DNA from: Streptomyces griseoincarnatus
GTDB taxonomy: Bacteria > Actinomycetota > Actinomycetes > Streptomycetales > Streptomycetaceae
DNA: 64,000 nucleotides
Assembly (NCBI GenBank): GCA_014649575.1
Contig: BMTH01000009.1
Location: forward strand, 280,666 to 344,665
Reading direction: 5' to 3'
Numbering within the stretch: position 1 is the stretch's first letter; each line of letters opens with the position of its first letter. Below the pieces are notes generated by a model, which ran no database searches, was not told where the DNA came from, and saw only the letters and a program-made list of their open reading frames with translations. Positions 31,495 through 41,082 of the stretch are shown here, piece by piece. Both the position numbers and the translations under genes were made by a program.

Positions 31495-34374
31495 TCACCG
31501 TCCCTTCTCCTCCAGCGCCTCCGCCAGGATCTCCGCGAGGTGGCGGCCCCGCACACCTCCCACCTGCTCCAGCTGCGTCCGGCAGGAGAAGCCGTCCGCC
31601 TGGACCACCGCGTCCTCCGGCGCCTCCCGTACGGAGGGCAGCAACTGCTCCTCCGCACAGGTGCGCGAGACGTCGTAGTGGCCCTTCTCGAAGCCGAAGT
31701 TGCCTGCCAGTCCGCAGCAGCCGCCCGCCAGTTCGCCCGTCAGGCCCGCCGTCTCCCGGAGTCTGCGGTCGGGGCCGTCGCCCAGGACCGCGTGCTGGTG
31801 GCAGTGGGTCTGGCCGGTGACCGGGCGGTTCACCGCGGGCGGGGTCCAGTCGGGCGCGTGCCGCTCCAGCGCCTCCGCGAACGTCAGGACGCGCGAGGCG
31901 AGTCGGGCCGCGCGCGGGTCGTCGTGGAGCAGCTCCGGGGCGTCCGTGCGCAACGCGGCCGCACAGCTCGGCTCCAGCACCACCAGGGGCGCGTCCGTCG
32001 CGAGGACCGGCTCCAGAAGGTCGAGCGTGCGCCGCAGCACCGTGCGTGCGCGGTCCAGTTGGCCCGTGGAGATGTACGTCAGGCCGCAGCAGACCCGCCC
32101 GCGCCGTGCCGTCAGCAGGGAGAAGGGAGAACGTGACCGGCCGTCGCCCACGCGCCCGCCGGATCCCAGCCGCAGCGTCGGCGGCAGCACCACCCGCATC
32201 CCCGCCGCCTCCAGCACCCGTACGGCCGCCCGGCCGACCGACGGCGACAGATGCTCGGTGAAGGTGTCCGGCCACAGCACCACCAGCGGGCCACCGTCCT
32301 CGGCAGGCGTCTGCCTCCTCCGCCACCAGCGGCTGAAAGGCTCCGTCGCCAGGGACGGGATCTCCCGCTCCCGGGCGATCCCACCCACCCGCTTCGCCAG
32401 CCGCGCGAGCGGCCCCAGCGACGCCAGTGCGTTCGCCACGCCCGCCGTCCGGGTCCGGGCCGCCCAGGACAGCCACACCGGCAGCCGTCCCATCGTGTAG
32501 TGCGCGGCGGGGCGGCGGCGGCCCGCGTAGTGGTGGTGCAGGAACTCCGCCTTGTACGTGGCCATGTCGACGCCCACCGGGCAGTCGGACCTGCACCCCT
32601 TGCAGGACAGGCACAGATCGAGCGCGTCCCGCACCTCCGTGGAGCGCCAGCCGTCCGTCACCACCTCGCCCGCGAGCATCTCGTGCAGCAGCCGGGCGCG
32701 CCCCCGCGTGGAGTGCTCCTCCTCCCCCGTCGCCCGGAACGACGGGCACATCACGGCGGACCCCGACACGGACGTCGTACGGCACTTGGCGACGCTCACG
32801 CAGCGCCGCACCGCGGCCGAGAAGTCGCCGGCGTCGGCGGGGTAGCCGAAGGCGACGTCGACCGGTTCGCGGGGGAGGGCGGTGAAGCGGAGGTCCGCGT
32901 CCAGGGGCGCGGGGCGGACCAGCATGCCGGGGTTGAGCAGGCCGTCCGGGTCCCACACGCCCTTGACCCGCTCGAAGAGGGCGACCGTCTCCGCGCCGTA
33001 CATACGCGGCAGCAGCTCGGCGCGCGCCTGCCCGTCGCCGTGCTCGCCGGAGAGGGAGCCGCCGTGGGCGACGACGAGGTCCGCCAGCTCCTCCGAGAAG
33101 CGCCGGAAGCGGGCCACGCCCGGCCCGGTCAACAGGTCGAAGTCGATGCGGACGTGGATGCAGCCGTCCCCGAAGTGCCCGTACGGGGTGCCGCGCAGGC
33201 CGTGCTCGGCGAGCAGCGCCCGGAAGTCCCGCAGATAGTCGCCGAGCCGGGCGGGCGGCACGGCGCAGTCCTCCCAGCCGGGCCACGCCTCGCTCCCGTC
33301 CGGCATGCGAGTGGCGGTGCCGCTCGCATCCTCCCGGATGCGCCACAGCGTGCGCTGCCGGGCCGGGTCGGTGACCACCAGCGCGTCCACGACGTCCGCC
33401 GCCCGCACGATCGCCTCGGCCGCCGCGCGGGCCTCCGCCTCGGTGTCCCCGCCGGCCTCGACGAACAGCCACGCCCCTCCGCGTGGCAGGTCGGCGGCGG
33501 ACGGCACCAGGTCGGCCGCCATGCCCTCCACCGTCAGCGGCCGGTACGGCAGCAGCCCCGACGCGGCCTGCGCGGCCCCGCTCTCGTCCGCGTACGCCAG
33601 CACGGCGAGCGCCCGCGCGCGGGGCGCCCGTACGAGGGTCAGCTCCGCCTCGGTGAGCACGGCGAGGGTGCCTTCCGAACCGCACAGGGAGCGGGCGACG
33701 TCGGCGCGGTTCTCGGGGAGCAGGGCGTCGACCGCGTACCCGGAGATTCGGCGCGGCAGGTCGGGGAAGCCCGTGCGCAGACGTGACAACTCCCCCTCCA
33801 CCAGCGGACGCAGGCCCGTCGGGGCGCCCGCCCAGCCGGGTCCGGGGCGCAGCCGTTCGCCGCGCGCGGTGATCACCGACAGGGTGCGCACGTTGTCGGC
33901 GGTCGTGCCCCAGGCGACCGAGTGGGAGCCGCAGGAGTTGTTGCCGATCATGCCGCCGAGGGTGCAGCGGCCGTGGGTGGACGGGTCGGGGCCGAAGCGG
34001 AGGCCGTGCGGGGCGGCGGCCTCCTGGAGCCGGTCGAGGACCAGACCCGGCTGCACGACGGCGGTGCCCGCCTCCGGGTCGAGGGACAGCAGACGGTTCA
34101 TGTGGCGTGTGAAGTCGAGCACGATGCCCGTGCCGGTCGCCTGTCCCGCGATGGACGTCCCGCCGCCGCGCGGCACCACGGGCACCCCGTGCTCCCGGCA
34201 CACCGCGAGCGCCGCCGCGACGTCGTCGGCGTCCCTGGGCGCGACCACGCCGAGCGGAATTCTGCGGTAGTTGGAGGCGTCCATCGTGGTCAGCGCCCGC
34301 GCGGTGACGCCGAGGTCCACCTCGCCGCCTACCGCCCCGCGCAGCGCCGCCGCCAGTTCCCGCTGATCCGTCAT
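31495..34374 (-). CDS. FAD/Fe-S D-2-hydroxyacid dehydrogenase (Dld/YdiJ-like)
   Basis: 959 residues. The N-terminal half is a VAO-type FAD-binding domain (VPRGGGTSIAGQATG, GRCTLGGMIGNNSCGSHSVAWG) with its C-terminal cap ending in GVWDPDGLLNPG. The C-terminal half has a ferredoxin-like Cys cluster (CVSVAKC…; CLSCKGCRSDCPVGVD) and two CCG-type motifs (VCCGLTYIST; GGCCGLAGNFG). This architecture belongs to D-lactate or D-2-hydroxyglutarate dehydrogenases that pass electrons to the respiratory chain; the precise substrate is uncertain. ATG at 34374 has GAGGGC directly upstream. Divergent from the conservon. Confidence 0.88.
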   Translation of the reverse strand: MTDQRELAAALRGAVGGEVDLGVTARALTTMDASNYRRIPLGVVAPRDADDVAAALAVCREHGVPVVPRGGGTSIAGQATGTGIVLDFTRHMNRLLSLDPEAGTAVVQPGLVLDRLQEAAAPHGLRFGPDPSTHGRCTLGGMIGNNSCGSHSVAWGTTADNVRTLSVITARGERLRPGPGWAGAPTGLRPLVEGELSRLRTGFPDLPRRISGYAVDALLPENRADVARSLCGSEGTLAVLTEAELTLVRAPRARALAVLAYADESGAAQAASGLLPYRPLTVEGMAADLVPSAADLPRGGAWLFVEAGGDTEAEARAAAEAIVRAADVVDALVVTDPARQRTLWRIREDASGTATRMPDGSEAWPGWEDCAVPPARLGDYLRDFRALLAEHGLRGTPYGHFGDGCIHVRIDFDLLTGPGVARFRRFSEELADLVVAHGGSLSGEHGDGQARAELLPRMYGAETVALFERVKGVWDPDGLLNPGMLVRPAPLDADLRFTALPREPVDVAFGYPADAGDFSAAVRRCVSVAKCRTTSVSGSAVMCPSFRATGEEEHSTRGRARLLHEMLAGEVVTDGWRSTEVRDALDLCLSCKGCRSDCPVGVDMATYKAEFLHHHYAGRRRPAAHYTMGRLPVWLSWAARTRTAGVANALASLGPLARLAKRVGGIAREREIPSLATEPFSRWWRRRQTPAEDGGPLVVLWPDTFTEHLSPSVGRAAVRVLEAAGMRVVLPPTLRLGSGGRVGDGRSRSPFSLLTARRGRVCCGLTYISTGQLDRARTVLRRTLDLLEPVLATDAPLVVLEPSCAAALRTDAPELLHDDPRAARLASRVLTFAEALERHAPDWTPPAVNRPVTGQTHCHQHAVLGDGPDRRLRETAGLTGELAGGCCGLAGNFGFEKGHYDVSRTCAEEQLLPSVREAPEDAVVQADGFSCRTQLEQVGGVRGRHLAEILAEALEEKGR

Positions 34375-34662
34375 GCCCTCAGGATGCCTCCGCGGGGGCG
34401 CGGCGCGGGCGGCGGCACACCCTCCGTCGAACCGTCCCGGGACGCGCGGCCACGACTGTTTAACCAGAAATGGAAGCAGAATCTTCCCAAGCCGATCACG
34501 AACTCCCATATAGTGACCGCGAGTTGCGCGCAGTTGTCGGACCTCGTTCGCGAAGCGACCCCTGCATCAGGTCCGGCGTCCCATCGAACCGCCCGAGGGC
34601 CGCGCAGCCACGACGGCGCACGCCCGCGGACCCGACCGAGGACCTGACCGAGGACCTGATTG
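34375..34662 (+). promoter_or_regulatory. Divergent region with conservon promoter
   Basis: 288 bp, comparatively AT-rich at 34450-34520. TATAGT at 34509-34514 is a good -10 for the conservon and would give a ~140-nt leader; no strong -35 is obvious. No gene seen. Confidence 0.45.
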
Positions 34663-37107
34663 ATGACCTCCCCCCTGCTCCCCGGCGACCGCCCCACCCC
34701 CCGCAGCCTGCTGCCCGCCCCCGTGCTCACCGCCGCGTTCTGCGCGGTCGCCGTCGTGGCAGCGTTCTTCCTCGTCCCGGACGCCGCGATCGGCGCGGTC
34801 CTGGTGACCGGCGTGGTCGCGTCCGTGCTGCTGTGCGCCGCCGTCACGGCCGCCGCGTACGCCCGTCTGACGGCGCGCTCCGCCCGGGAGCGGCTGGAGG
34901 CCGTCACCCAGGACGTCGGACGGCTGCTCCAGGAGCGGTCCCGGCTGACCGAGGACGCCCGCCGCCAGCACGAGCTGCTCACCGGCGAACTCACCCGTGA
35001 ACGCGCCCGGTTGTCGGCCGAGCTGGACCAGGAGCGGGCCCATGTCGCCGAGGCGCTGGCCGGCGAGCGGGACCGGCTCGCCGAGCAGCACGCGGCCGAG
35101 CTCGCCCGGCTGGCGCACGAGCGGGCCGAGGAGCGCACCCGGGCCGACGACGCGCACACGGCGGAGCTGGCCCGGTCCGCCGAACGGCACACCGCCGAAC
35201 TGGACCGGCTCACCGCCCAGCACACGGACGAACTCGCCAAGCTGACCGGGGAGCACACCGAGGAGCGGGAGCGGCTGGAGGAGGAACGCGACCGCCTGGC
35301 GCGCGAGCGGATCCGCCTGGCCGGGGAGAACGCGCGGCTCACCACCCGGCTGCGGGAGGCGGAGGGCGCCCGCGCGGCCGCCCTGGCCGCCACCGCCAAC
35401 GCGGCCGGACGGATGCAGGCGCTGGCCACCGGCATGCTCGCCGACCTGCGCGCGATGGAGGAGAAGCACCACGACGAGGAGGTCCTCGCCGACCTGCTCC
35501 ACCTCGACCACCGCACCGCCCAGGCGGGCCGCCTCGCCGACTCCGTCGCCGTCCTCACCGGCGCCCGATCCGGCCGTCGCTGGGCCCGGCCCATCCCGAT
35601 GGAGTCGATCCTGCGCGGCGCGATGGGCCGCATCGCCGGTTACCAGCGGGTCCGCGTCCACTCCGCCAGCGACACCTCCGTCGCCGGGCACGCCGCCGAG
35701 GGCGTGATGCACGCGCTCGCCGAACTCCTCGACAACGCCGCGAACTTCTCGCCCCCGACCGCGGAGGTCCACGTCTACGTGGAGGAGGTCCCGGCCGGTG
35801 TCATCGTGTCCGTCGAGGACAGCGGTCTGGTGATGGGCGAGGCGCAGCTGCGGCGCGCCGAGCGGGCCGTCTCCGGCGAGTCCACCGAGCTGGGCGGTCT
35901 CACCGGCACCCGGCTGGGTCTCGCGGTCGTCGGCCGGCTGGCCCGGCGGTACGGACTGCGGGTGTCGTACCGGCCCTCCGCGCGCGGCGGGACGGGCGTG
36001 CTGGTGCTGCTGCCGCAGGACCTCCTCGTACCGGCGGACGCGGCGCCCCTGCGGCCGGTCACGGCCCCGACGACGAACGGGACGCCCGCCCGCACCCTGA
36101 CAGCGGCGGTGAAGGCCGCGGACGAGAAGGACCGGACGCAGTCCGCCGGGGAGGCCCCGGAGCCCTCCCACGCGCCGAAGGCGGAACCTGCCACCCCGAC
36201 GGACGCCGAACCCTCCGCCCCGACGGACGCAGAGACCTCCGACACGCGGGACCGGACACCGTCCGCCACGAAAGCCCCGGAGCCCTCCCACGCGCAGAAG
36301 GCGGAACCCGCCACCCCGACGGACGCGGAGCCCTCCGCCCCGACGGCCGCAGAAACCTCCGGCACACGGGACCGGACACCGTCCGCCACGAAAGCCCCGG
36401 AGCCCTCCCACGCGCAGAAGGCAGAACCTGCCACCCCGACGGACGCCGAACCCTCCGCCCCGACGGACGCAGAGACCTCCGACACCCGCGACCGGACGCC
36501 CTCCGGCACGCGGGACCGGGTGCCCTCCGGCGCGCGCGACGCGGAGTCGGCCGGCGCGCAGGGCGACCTGCCCTCCGCCGCCGAGGACGCACCGTTGGTC
36601 CTGCCCCGGCGCCGCTCCGTGTCCGGCAGAGGCGCCGAGCCCGAGCCCCGTCACGGCGCCACCGGCGACACCCTCTCCCCCGCCTCCCCGGAGACGGAGC
36701 GCCCGGCCTCCCCCGCAGCCGTCCTCCCCGCGCCTTCCTACGCCGCCGCCCGTTCCGGCGGCGACGTGGACGCCGACCCGGTGCCGGCCCACGCGGCCGC
36801 GTCCGGAGACGGAGACGCCCCGCCCCTGGTGCTGCCCCGCCGGCGCCGCGGCCGCACCCTCGCCGAGGCGGAGCGCCGGGCGGGCGGAGGAAGCCGTGCC
36901 GCGGAGTCCCGGCCCGCGCCCACGGCCGAGGAGACCCGCGCCCGCACCGCCCGCTTCAGCAGCTTCCGCCAGGCCGTGCGGGCCCCTGCTCCGGACGACA
37001 CGGCCGCCCCGGACGCGGGCGTCACCCCGGCCCGCGACACCACCCCCGACCCCGAGACCGCAGCTCAGCCCACCCCCGTGACTTCGGAAGGCGACACCAC
37101 CTCATGA
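34663..37107 (+). CDS. cvnA: Conservon sensor-like protein CvnA
   Basis: 814 residues. Two membrane helices lie at ~15-65, then a long charged coiled coil (~70-230), then a GHKL ATPase domain (~270-450) with N-box HALAELLDNAANFSPP, VEDSGLVMG and GTRLGLAVVGRLARRYG. There is no evident phospho-accepting His box. The C-terminal half is an unstructured Pro/Ala/Glu linker with three 40-residue tandem repeats and LVLPRRR motifs. It heads an operon whose members CvnA-D are thought to form a membrane complex resembling eukaryotic G-protein signalling. ATG chosen at 34663; a TTG precedes it directly. Confidence 0.9.
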   Translation: MTSPLLPGDRPTPRSLLPAPVLTAAFCAVAVVAAFFLVPDAAIGAVLVTGVVASVLLCAAVTAAAYARLTARSARERLEAVTQDVGRLLQERSRLTEDARRQHELLTGELTRERARLSAELDQERAHVAEALAGERDRLAEQHAAELARLAHERAEERTRADDAHTAELARSAERHTAELDRLTAQHTDELAKLTGEHTEERERLEEERDRLARERIRLAGENARLTTRLREAEGARAAALAATANAAGRMQALATGMLADLRAMEEKHHDEEVLADLLHLDHRTAQAGRLADSVAVLTGARSGRRWARPIPMESILRGAMGRIAGYQRVRVHSASDTSVAGHAAEGVMHALAELLDNAANFSPPTAEVHVYVEEVPAGVIVSVEDSGLVMGEAQLRRAERAVSGESTELGGLTGTRLGLAVVGRLARRYGLRVSYRPSARGGTGVLVLLPQDLLVPADAAPLRPVTAPTTNGTPARTLTAAVKAADEKDRTQSAGEAPEPSHAPKAEPATPTDAEPSAPTDAETSDTRDRTPSATKAPEPSHAQKAEPATPTDAEPSAPTAAETSGTRDRTPSATKAPEPSHAQKAEPATPTDAEPSAPTDAETSDTRDRTPSGTRDRVPSGARDAESAGAQGDLPSAAEDAPLVLPRRRSVSGRGAEPEPRHGATGDTLSPASPETERPASPAAVLPAPSYAAARSGGDVDADPVPAHAAASGDGDAPPLVLPRRRRGRTLAEAERRAGGGSRAAESRPAPTAEETRARTARFSSFRQAVRAPAPDDTAAPDAGVTPARDTTPDPETAAQPTPVTSEGDTTS
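36154..36513 (+). repeat. 3 x 120-bp in-frame repeats in cvnA
   Basis: Units begin at 36154, 36274 and 36394, each encoding ~40 residues (EPSHAxKAEPATPTDAEPSAP…DRTPS). DNA identity is high, and all three stay in frame, so copy number could vary without disrupting the protein. Confidence 0.9.
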
Positions 37108-37511
37108 CCGGCACGACCACAGCGGACGAGAAGCTCACCTGGCTCATCGAGGGCCTGTTGGAGCGCACCCCGGGCGCGCGGCACGCGCTCGTGCTGTCCC
37201 GTGACGGCCTGAAACTGTGCCGTACGACCGAGCTCTCCAACGACCAGGCCGACCAGCTCGCCGCCATCGCGGCCGGCATCCAGTCGCTGTCGCACGGCGC
37301 GTCCGTGGAGTTCGGCGACGGCACCGGCGGGGTGCGCTCGGCGATGACCGAGTTCTACGGCGGTGTGCTGTTCATCGTGGAGGCCGGCGAGGGCGCGCAC
37401 CTGGCCGTCGTCACCACCGAGGACGCGGACGCCGGGCTCGTCGGGCACAACATGAGCGAGCTGGTGGAGCAGCTCGGCGAGCACCTGACCGCGCTGCCGC
37501 GCAGCTCATGA
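37104..37511 (+). CDS. cvnB: Roadblock/LC7 protein CvnB
   Basis: 135 residues of the roadblock/LC7 fold (ALVLSRDGLKLC; DQLAAIAAGIQSLSHGA; VEAGEGAHLAVVTTEDADAGLVGHNMSELVEQLG). In other bacteria such proteins act as GTPase regulators (MglB-like), fitting the GTPase encoded two genes downstream. ATGA overlap with cvnA and with cvnC. Confidence 0.93.
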   Translation: MTGTTTADEKLTWLIEGLLERTPGARHALVLSRDGLKLCRTTELSNDQADQLAAIAAGIQSLSHGASVEFGDGTGGVRSAMTEFYGGVLFIVEAGEGAHLAVVTTEDADAGLVGHNMSELVEQLGEHLTALPRSS

Positions 37512-37855
37512 GCCGGCCCGGCAGGGACGACGCGCCCGACCGGCTGTACACCCTCACCGGGGGGCGCAGCCGGTCCGGGCCCGACAACCCCTTCGACCTG
37601 GTGACCCTGGTCGTCGCCGAGTGCGACCCGGTGCCCGGCATGCAGTCCGAGCACGCGGCGATCCTGCGCCTCACCGGACGGCCCACCGCGGTCGTGGAGA
37701 TCGCGGCCGAGCTGAAGCTGCCGGTGAGCATCACCCGGATCCTGCTGTCCGACCTCCTCGCGGCGGGCCGGGTCAACGCCCGGCACCCCCGAAGAGCCGC
37801 CGTACCCGACCCCGACATCCTGGAGCAGGTGCTCGTTGGACTCCGCAACCTCTGA
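37508..37855 (+). CDS. cvnC: DUF742 protein CvnC
   Basis: 115 residues with the DUF742 winged-helix-like core (YTLTGGRSRSG; FDLVTLV; EHAAILRLTGRPTAVVEIAAELKLPVSITRILLSDLLAAGRV). Its function is unknown; it is a fixed member of conservons. Overlaps cvnB by 4 nt and cvnD by 20 nt. Confidence 0.92.
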   Translation: MSRPGRDDAPDRLYTLTGGRSRSGPDNPFDLVTLVVAECDPVPGMQSEHAAILRLTGRPTAVVEIAAELKLPVSITRILLSDLLAAGRVNARHPRRAAVPDPDILEQVLVGLRNL

Positions 37856-38471
37856 GACGCACACGGCGTCCGAGACGCGCACCCCGCTGGGCGCGTCGGC
37901 CGACAACGGCCTGAAGCTCGTGGTCGTGGGCGGCTTCGGCGCCGGCAAGACGACGATGGTCCGCTCCGTCAGCGAGATCCGTCCCCTCAACACCGAGGAG
38001 ACGATGACCCAGGCCGGCGAGGGCGTCGACGACCTGAACGGGGTGCGCGGCAAGACCGCCACCACCGTCGCCTTCGACTTCGGCCGCATCACGCTGGACG
38101 AGCGCAACGTGCTCTACCTGTTCGGCGCGCCGGGCCAGGAGCGGTTCTGGTTCCTGTGGGACCGGCTGTTCTCCGGCACGCTCGGCGCGGTCGTGCTGGT
38201 CGACACCCGGCGCATCGACGACTCCTGGTACGCGATCGACCGGCTGGAGCGGCACGGCACGCCGTTCATCGTGGCGTGCAACGACTTCGGCGGGCCCACG
38301 TTCACCCCGCAGCAGATCCGTGAGGCGCTCGACCTGGACCCGCACGTGCCGCTGGTGAACTGCGACGCGCGGTCCCGGGAGTCCAGCAAGATCGTGCTGA
38401 TCACGCTGGTGGAGCACATCAAGGAGCTGTACGCCGACCAGGCCCGAGCCCCCCGTCAGGAGCTGGTGTGA
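37836..38471 (+). CDS. cvnD: Conservon GTPase CvnD
   Basis: 211 residues of a Ras-like GTPase. P-loop GGFGAGKTTMV, switch region and Walker B-like LYLFGAPGQERFWFLWD, and ACNDFGG near the usual NKxD position. TTG start at 37836 within the cvnC reading region, with GGAG upstream. Predicted to cycle between GDP and GTP states under CvnB control. Confidence 0.92.
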   Translation: MDSATSETHTASETRTPLGASADNGLKLVVVGGFGAGKTTMVRSVSEIRPLNTEETMTQAGEGVDDLNGVRGKTATTVAFDFGRITLDERNVLYLFGAPGQERFWFLWDRLFSGTLGAVVLVDTRRIDDSWYAIDRLERHGTPFIVACNDFGGPTFTPQQIREALDLDPHVPLVNCDARSRESSKIVLITLVEHIKELYADQARAPRQELV

Positions 38472-39700
38472 GTCCCGCCTCCGTCCCCCAGGCCGTCCCG
38501 TTCAGCGGCCCCCTGCTGCAGGACGACCCGGCCCGCGTCTACCGCGAGCTGCGCCGCGAACACGGCAGTGTGGTGCCGGTCGTGCTCGACGGCGACGCCC
38601 CCGCCTGGCTGGTCCTCGGCTACCGCGAGCTGCACCAGGTCACCGGCGACCCGGTGCTGTTCAGCCGTGACTCCGAGCTGTGGAACCAGTGGGAGAACAT
38701 CCCCGACGACTGGCCGCTGCTGCCGATGATCGGCCGCCGTCAGCCGTCCATCCTCTACACCGTCGGCGAGCGGCACCGGGAGCGGGCCGCGATGCTGGGG
38801 AACGCGCTGGAGGCGGTCGACCCGACCGAACTGCGCGGCCACTCCGAGCGGTTCGCGGACGAGCTGATCGACGCGATCTGCCCGCGCGGGTCCGCCGACG
38901 TCATCGGCGAGTTCGCGATGCTGCTGCCGGTGCGGGTGCTGGCCCGGCTGTACGGGTTCCCCGACGACCAGGGCCCCGCGCTGGTCACCGCGCTCAACGA
39001 CATGATCGACGGGCGGGAGCGGGCGCTCGCCGGGCAGACGCACCTGTTCACGTCGATGACGGAGCTGGTGGCCCAGCGGCGCAAGGAGCCCGCGCAGGAC
39101 GTCGCCTCCCGGATGCTCGCCGACGCCTCGGGCTTCACCGACGAGGAGATCCTCCAGGACCTGATGGTGATGATGGCGGCCGGGCACCAGCCGACCGCCG
39201 ACTGGATCGGCAACTCGCTGCACCTGATGCTCACCGACTCCCGGTTCGCGGCCTCCCTGTTCGGCGGCCGCAACAGCGTCGCCGAGGCGATGAACGAGGT
39301 GCTGTGGGAGGACACCCCGACGCAGAACGTGGCCGCGCGGTGGGCGTCGCGCGACACGCAGCTCGGCGGGCGCCGCATCCGGGCCGGCGACATGGTGCTG
39401 CTGGGTCTGCAGGGCGCCAACTCCGACCCGCAGGTGCGCACCGACGGCTCGCTCACCGGCGGCAACGGCGCGCACTTCTCCTTCGGTCACGGGGAGCACC
39501 GCTGCCCGTTCCCGGCGCAGGAGATCGCCGAGGTGATCGCCCGGACCGGCATCGAGGTGGTCCTGGACCGGCTGCCGGACATCGACCTGGCCGTCCCGGC
39601 CTCCTCCCTGACCCGCCGCCCGTCGCCCTGGCTGCGCGGCCTGTCCGAGCTCCCGGTCACCTTCACACCCACCCCCGCCCTTGGAGGATTGCTCGCATGA
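38468..39700 (+). CDS. Cytochrome P450, CYP157-like, lacking the EXXR motif
   Basis: 410 residues. The heme ligand Cys346 is present (FGHGEHRCPF), but the K-helix reads E277-V-L-W280, so the Arg of the otherwise invariant EXXR is a Trp. The I-helix (AAGHQPTADW, 237-246) also lacks the usual acid-alcohol pair. Both deviations are known for Streptomyces CYP157 enzymes, which are encoded in conservons beside CYP154 partners. It may be a catalytically altered or non-catalytic heme protein. GTGA overlap with cvnD. Confidence 0.9.
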   Translation: MSPASVPQAVPFSGPLLQDDPARVYRELRREHGSVVPVVLDGDAPAWLVLGYRELHQVTGDPVLFSRDSELWNQWENIPDDWPLLPMIGRRQPSILYTVGERHRERAAMLGNALEAVDPTELRGHSERFADELIDAICPRGSADVIGEFAMLLPVRVLARLYGFPDDQGPALVTALNDMIDGRERALAGQTHLFTSMTELVAQRRKEPAQDVASRMLADASGFTDEEILQDLMVMMAAGHQPTADWIGNSLHLMLTDSRFAASLFGGRNSVAEAMNEVLWEDTPTQNVAARWASRDTQLGGRRIRAGDMVLLGLQGANSDPQVRTDGSLTGGNGAHFSFGHGEHRCPFPAQEIAEVIARTGIEVVLDRLPDIDLAVPASSLTRRPSPWLRGLSELPVTFTPTPALGGLLA

Positions 39701-40953
39701 CGGCTGGTACGGACCTCACCGCGACCGACACGGACACGGAACAGACCCGCATCCCCCTCGACCCGTTCGTCTCCGACCTGGACGCCGAGAGCGCGGCGCT
39801 GCGCGCCGCGGGGCCGCTGGCCGCCGTGACCCTGCCGGGTGACGTGCCCGTGTGGGCGGTGACCCACCACGCCGAGGCGAAGAAGCTGCTGACCGACCCG
39901 CGCCTGGTGAAGGACATCAACGTCTGGGGCGCCTGGCAGCGCGGGGAGATAGCCCCGGACTGGCCGCTGATCGGGCTGGCGAACCCGCCGCGCTCCATGC
40001 TCACCGTGGACGGCGCCGACCACCGGCGGCTGCGCACCCTGGTCGCCCAGGCGCTCACCCCGAGACGGGTCGAGCGGATGCGGGAGCGGATCACGGAGCT
40101 GACGGAGTCCCTGCTGGACCAGGTGGCCGCGCAGCCCGGCGAGAGCGTCGACCTGAAGGCGGTGTTCGCCTACCCGCTGCCGATGTACGTGATCGCCGAC
40201 CTGATGGGGCTGGCGGAGGAGCGGCTGCCGCGGCTGAAGGAGCTGTTCGAGAAGTTCTTCTCCACGCAGACCCCGCCGGAGGAGGTCGTCGCGACGCTCA
40301 CCGAGCTGGCCGGGATCATGGCCCGGACGGTGGCGTCGAAGCGGGAGAACCCGGGCGACGACCTGACGTCGGCGCTGATCCAGGCGTCGGAGGACGGTGA
40401 CCGGCTCACCGACGAGGAGATCGTCGCCACCCTCCAGCTGATGGTGGCGGCCGGGCACGAGACCACGATCTCCCTCATCGTCAACGCGGTGGTCAACCTC
40501 TCCACCCACCCGGACCAGCGCGACCTTGTGCTGTCCGGGAAGGCGGACTGGTCGGCGGTGGTCGAGGAGACGCTGCGCTGGTCCACGCCGACCTCGCACG
40601 TGCTGATCCGGTTCGCCACCGAGGACGTGCCCGTCGGGGACAAGGTGCTGCCCGCCGGGGACGCGCTGATCGTGTCGTACGCGGCGATCGGACGGGACGA
40701 GCAGGCGCACGGGCCGACGGCGGGGGTCTTCGACATCACCCGGGAGAGCCCGAACCGGCACATCTCCTTCGGGCACGGCCCGCACGTCTGCCCCGGCGCG
40801 GCACTGTCCCGCCTGGAGGCGGGCGTCGCCCTCCCGGCGCTGTACGCGCGCTTCCCGAAGCTGGACCTGGCGGTGCCGGCGAATGAGCTGCGCAACAAGC
40901 CGGTGGTGACCCAGAACGACCTGTACGAGCTGCCGGTGACGCTCGGCGGGTGA
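39697..40953 (+). CDS. Cytochrome P450, CYP154-like
   Basis: 418 residues with canonical P450 motifs: I-helix AGHETT (252-257), K-helix ETLR (291-294) and heme loop FGHGPHVCPG with Cys365. Needs a ferredoxin and reductase, not encoded nearby. ATGA overlap with the preceding P450 and a GGAGG SD. CYP154 members hydroxylate varied small molecules in vitro, but natural substrates within conservons are unknown. Confidence 0.93.
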   Translation: MTAGTDLTATDTDTEQTRIPLDPFVSDLDAESAALRAAGPLAAVTLPGDVPVWAVTHHAEAKKLLTDPRLVKDINVWGAWQRGEIAPDWPLIGLANPPRSMLTVDGADHRRLRTLVAQALTPRRVERMRERITELTESLLDQVAAQPGESVDLKAVFAYPLPMYVIADLMGLAEERLPRLKELFEKFFSTQTPPEEVVATLTELAGIMARTVASKRENPGDDLTSALIQASEDGDRLTDEEIVATLQLMVAAGHETTISLIVNAVVNLSTHPDQRDLVLSGKADWSAVVEETLRWSTPTSHVLIRFATEDVPVGDKVLPAGDALIVSYAAIGRDEQAHGPTAGVFDITRESPNRHISFGHGPHVCPGAALSRLEAGVALPALYARFPKLDLAVPANELRNKPVVTQNDLYELPVTLGG

Positions 40954-41082
40954 GTGACGCGGGTGGCGGACGGCCCTCCCCCCGGACCGTCCGCCACCCG
41001 TACCGGTGACGTGTCTCAGGGGCGCGTCTCAGCGGACGGACGATGTTGCGCCCGTGTTTCCCCCAGCCGCTAGGCTCCGGTC

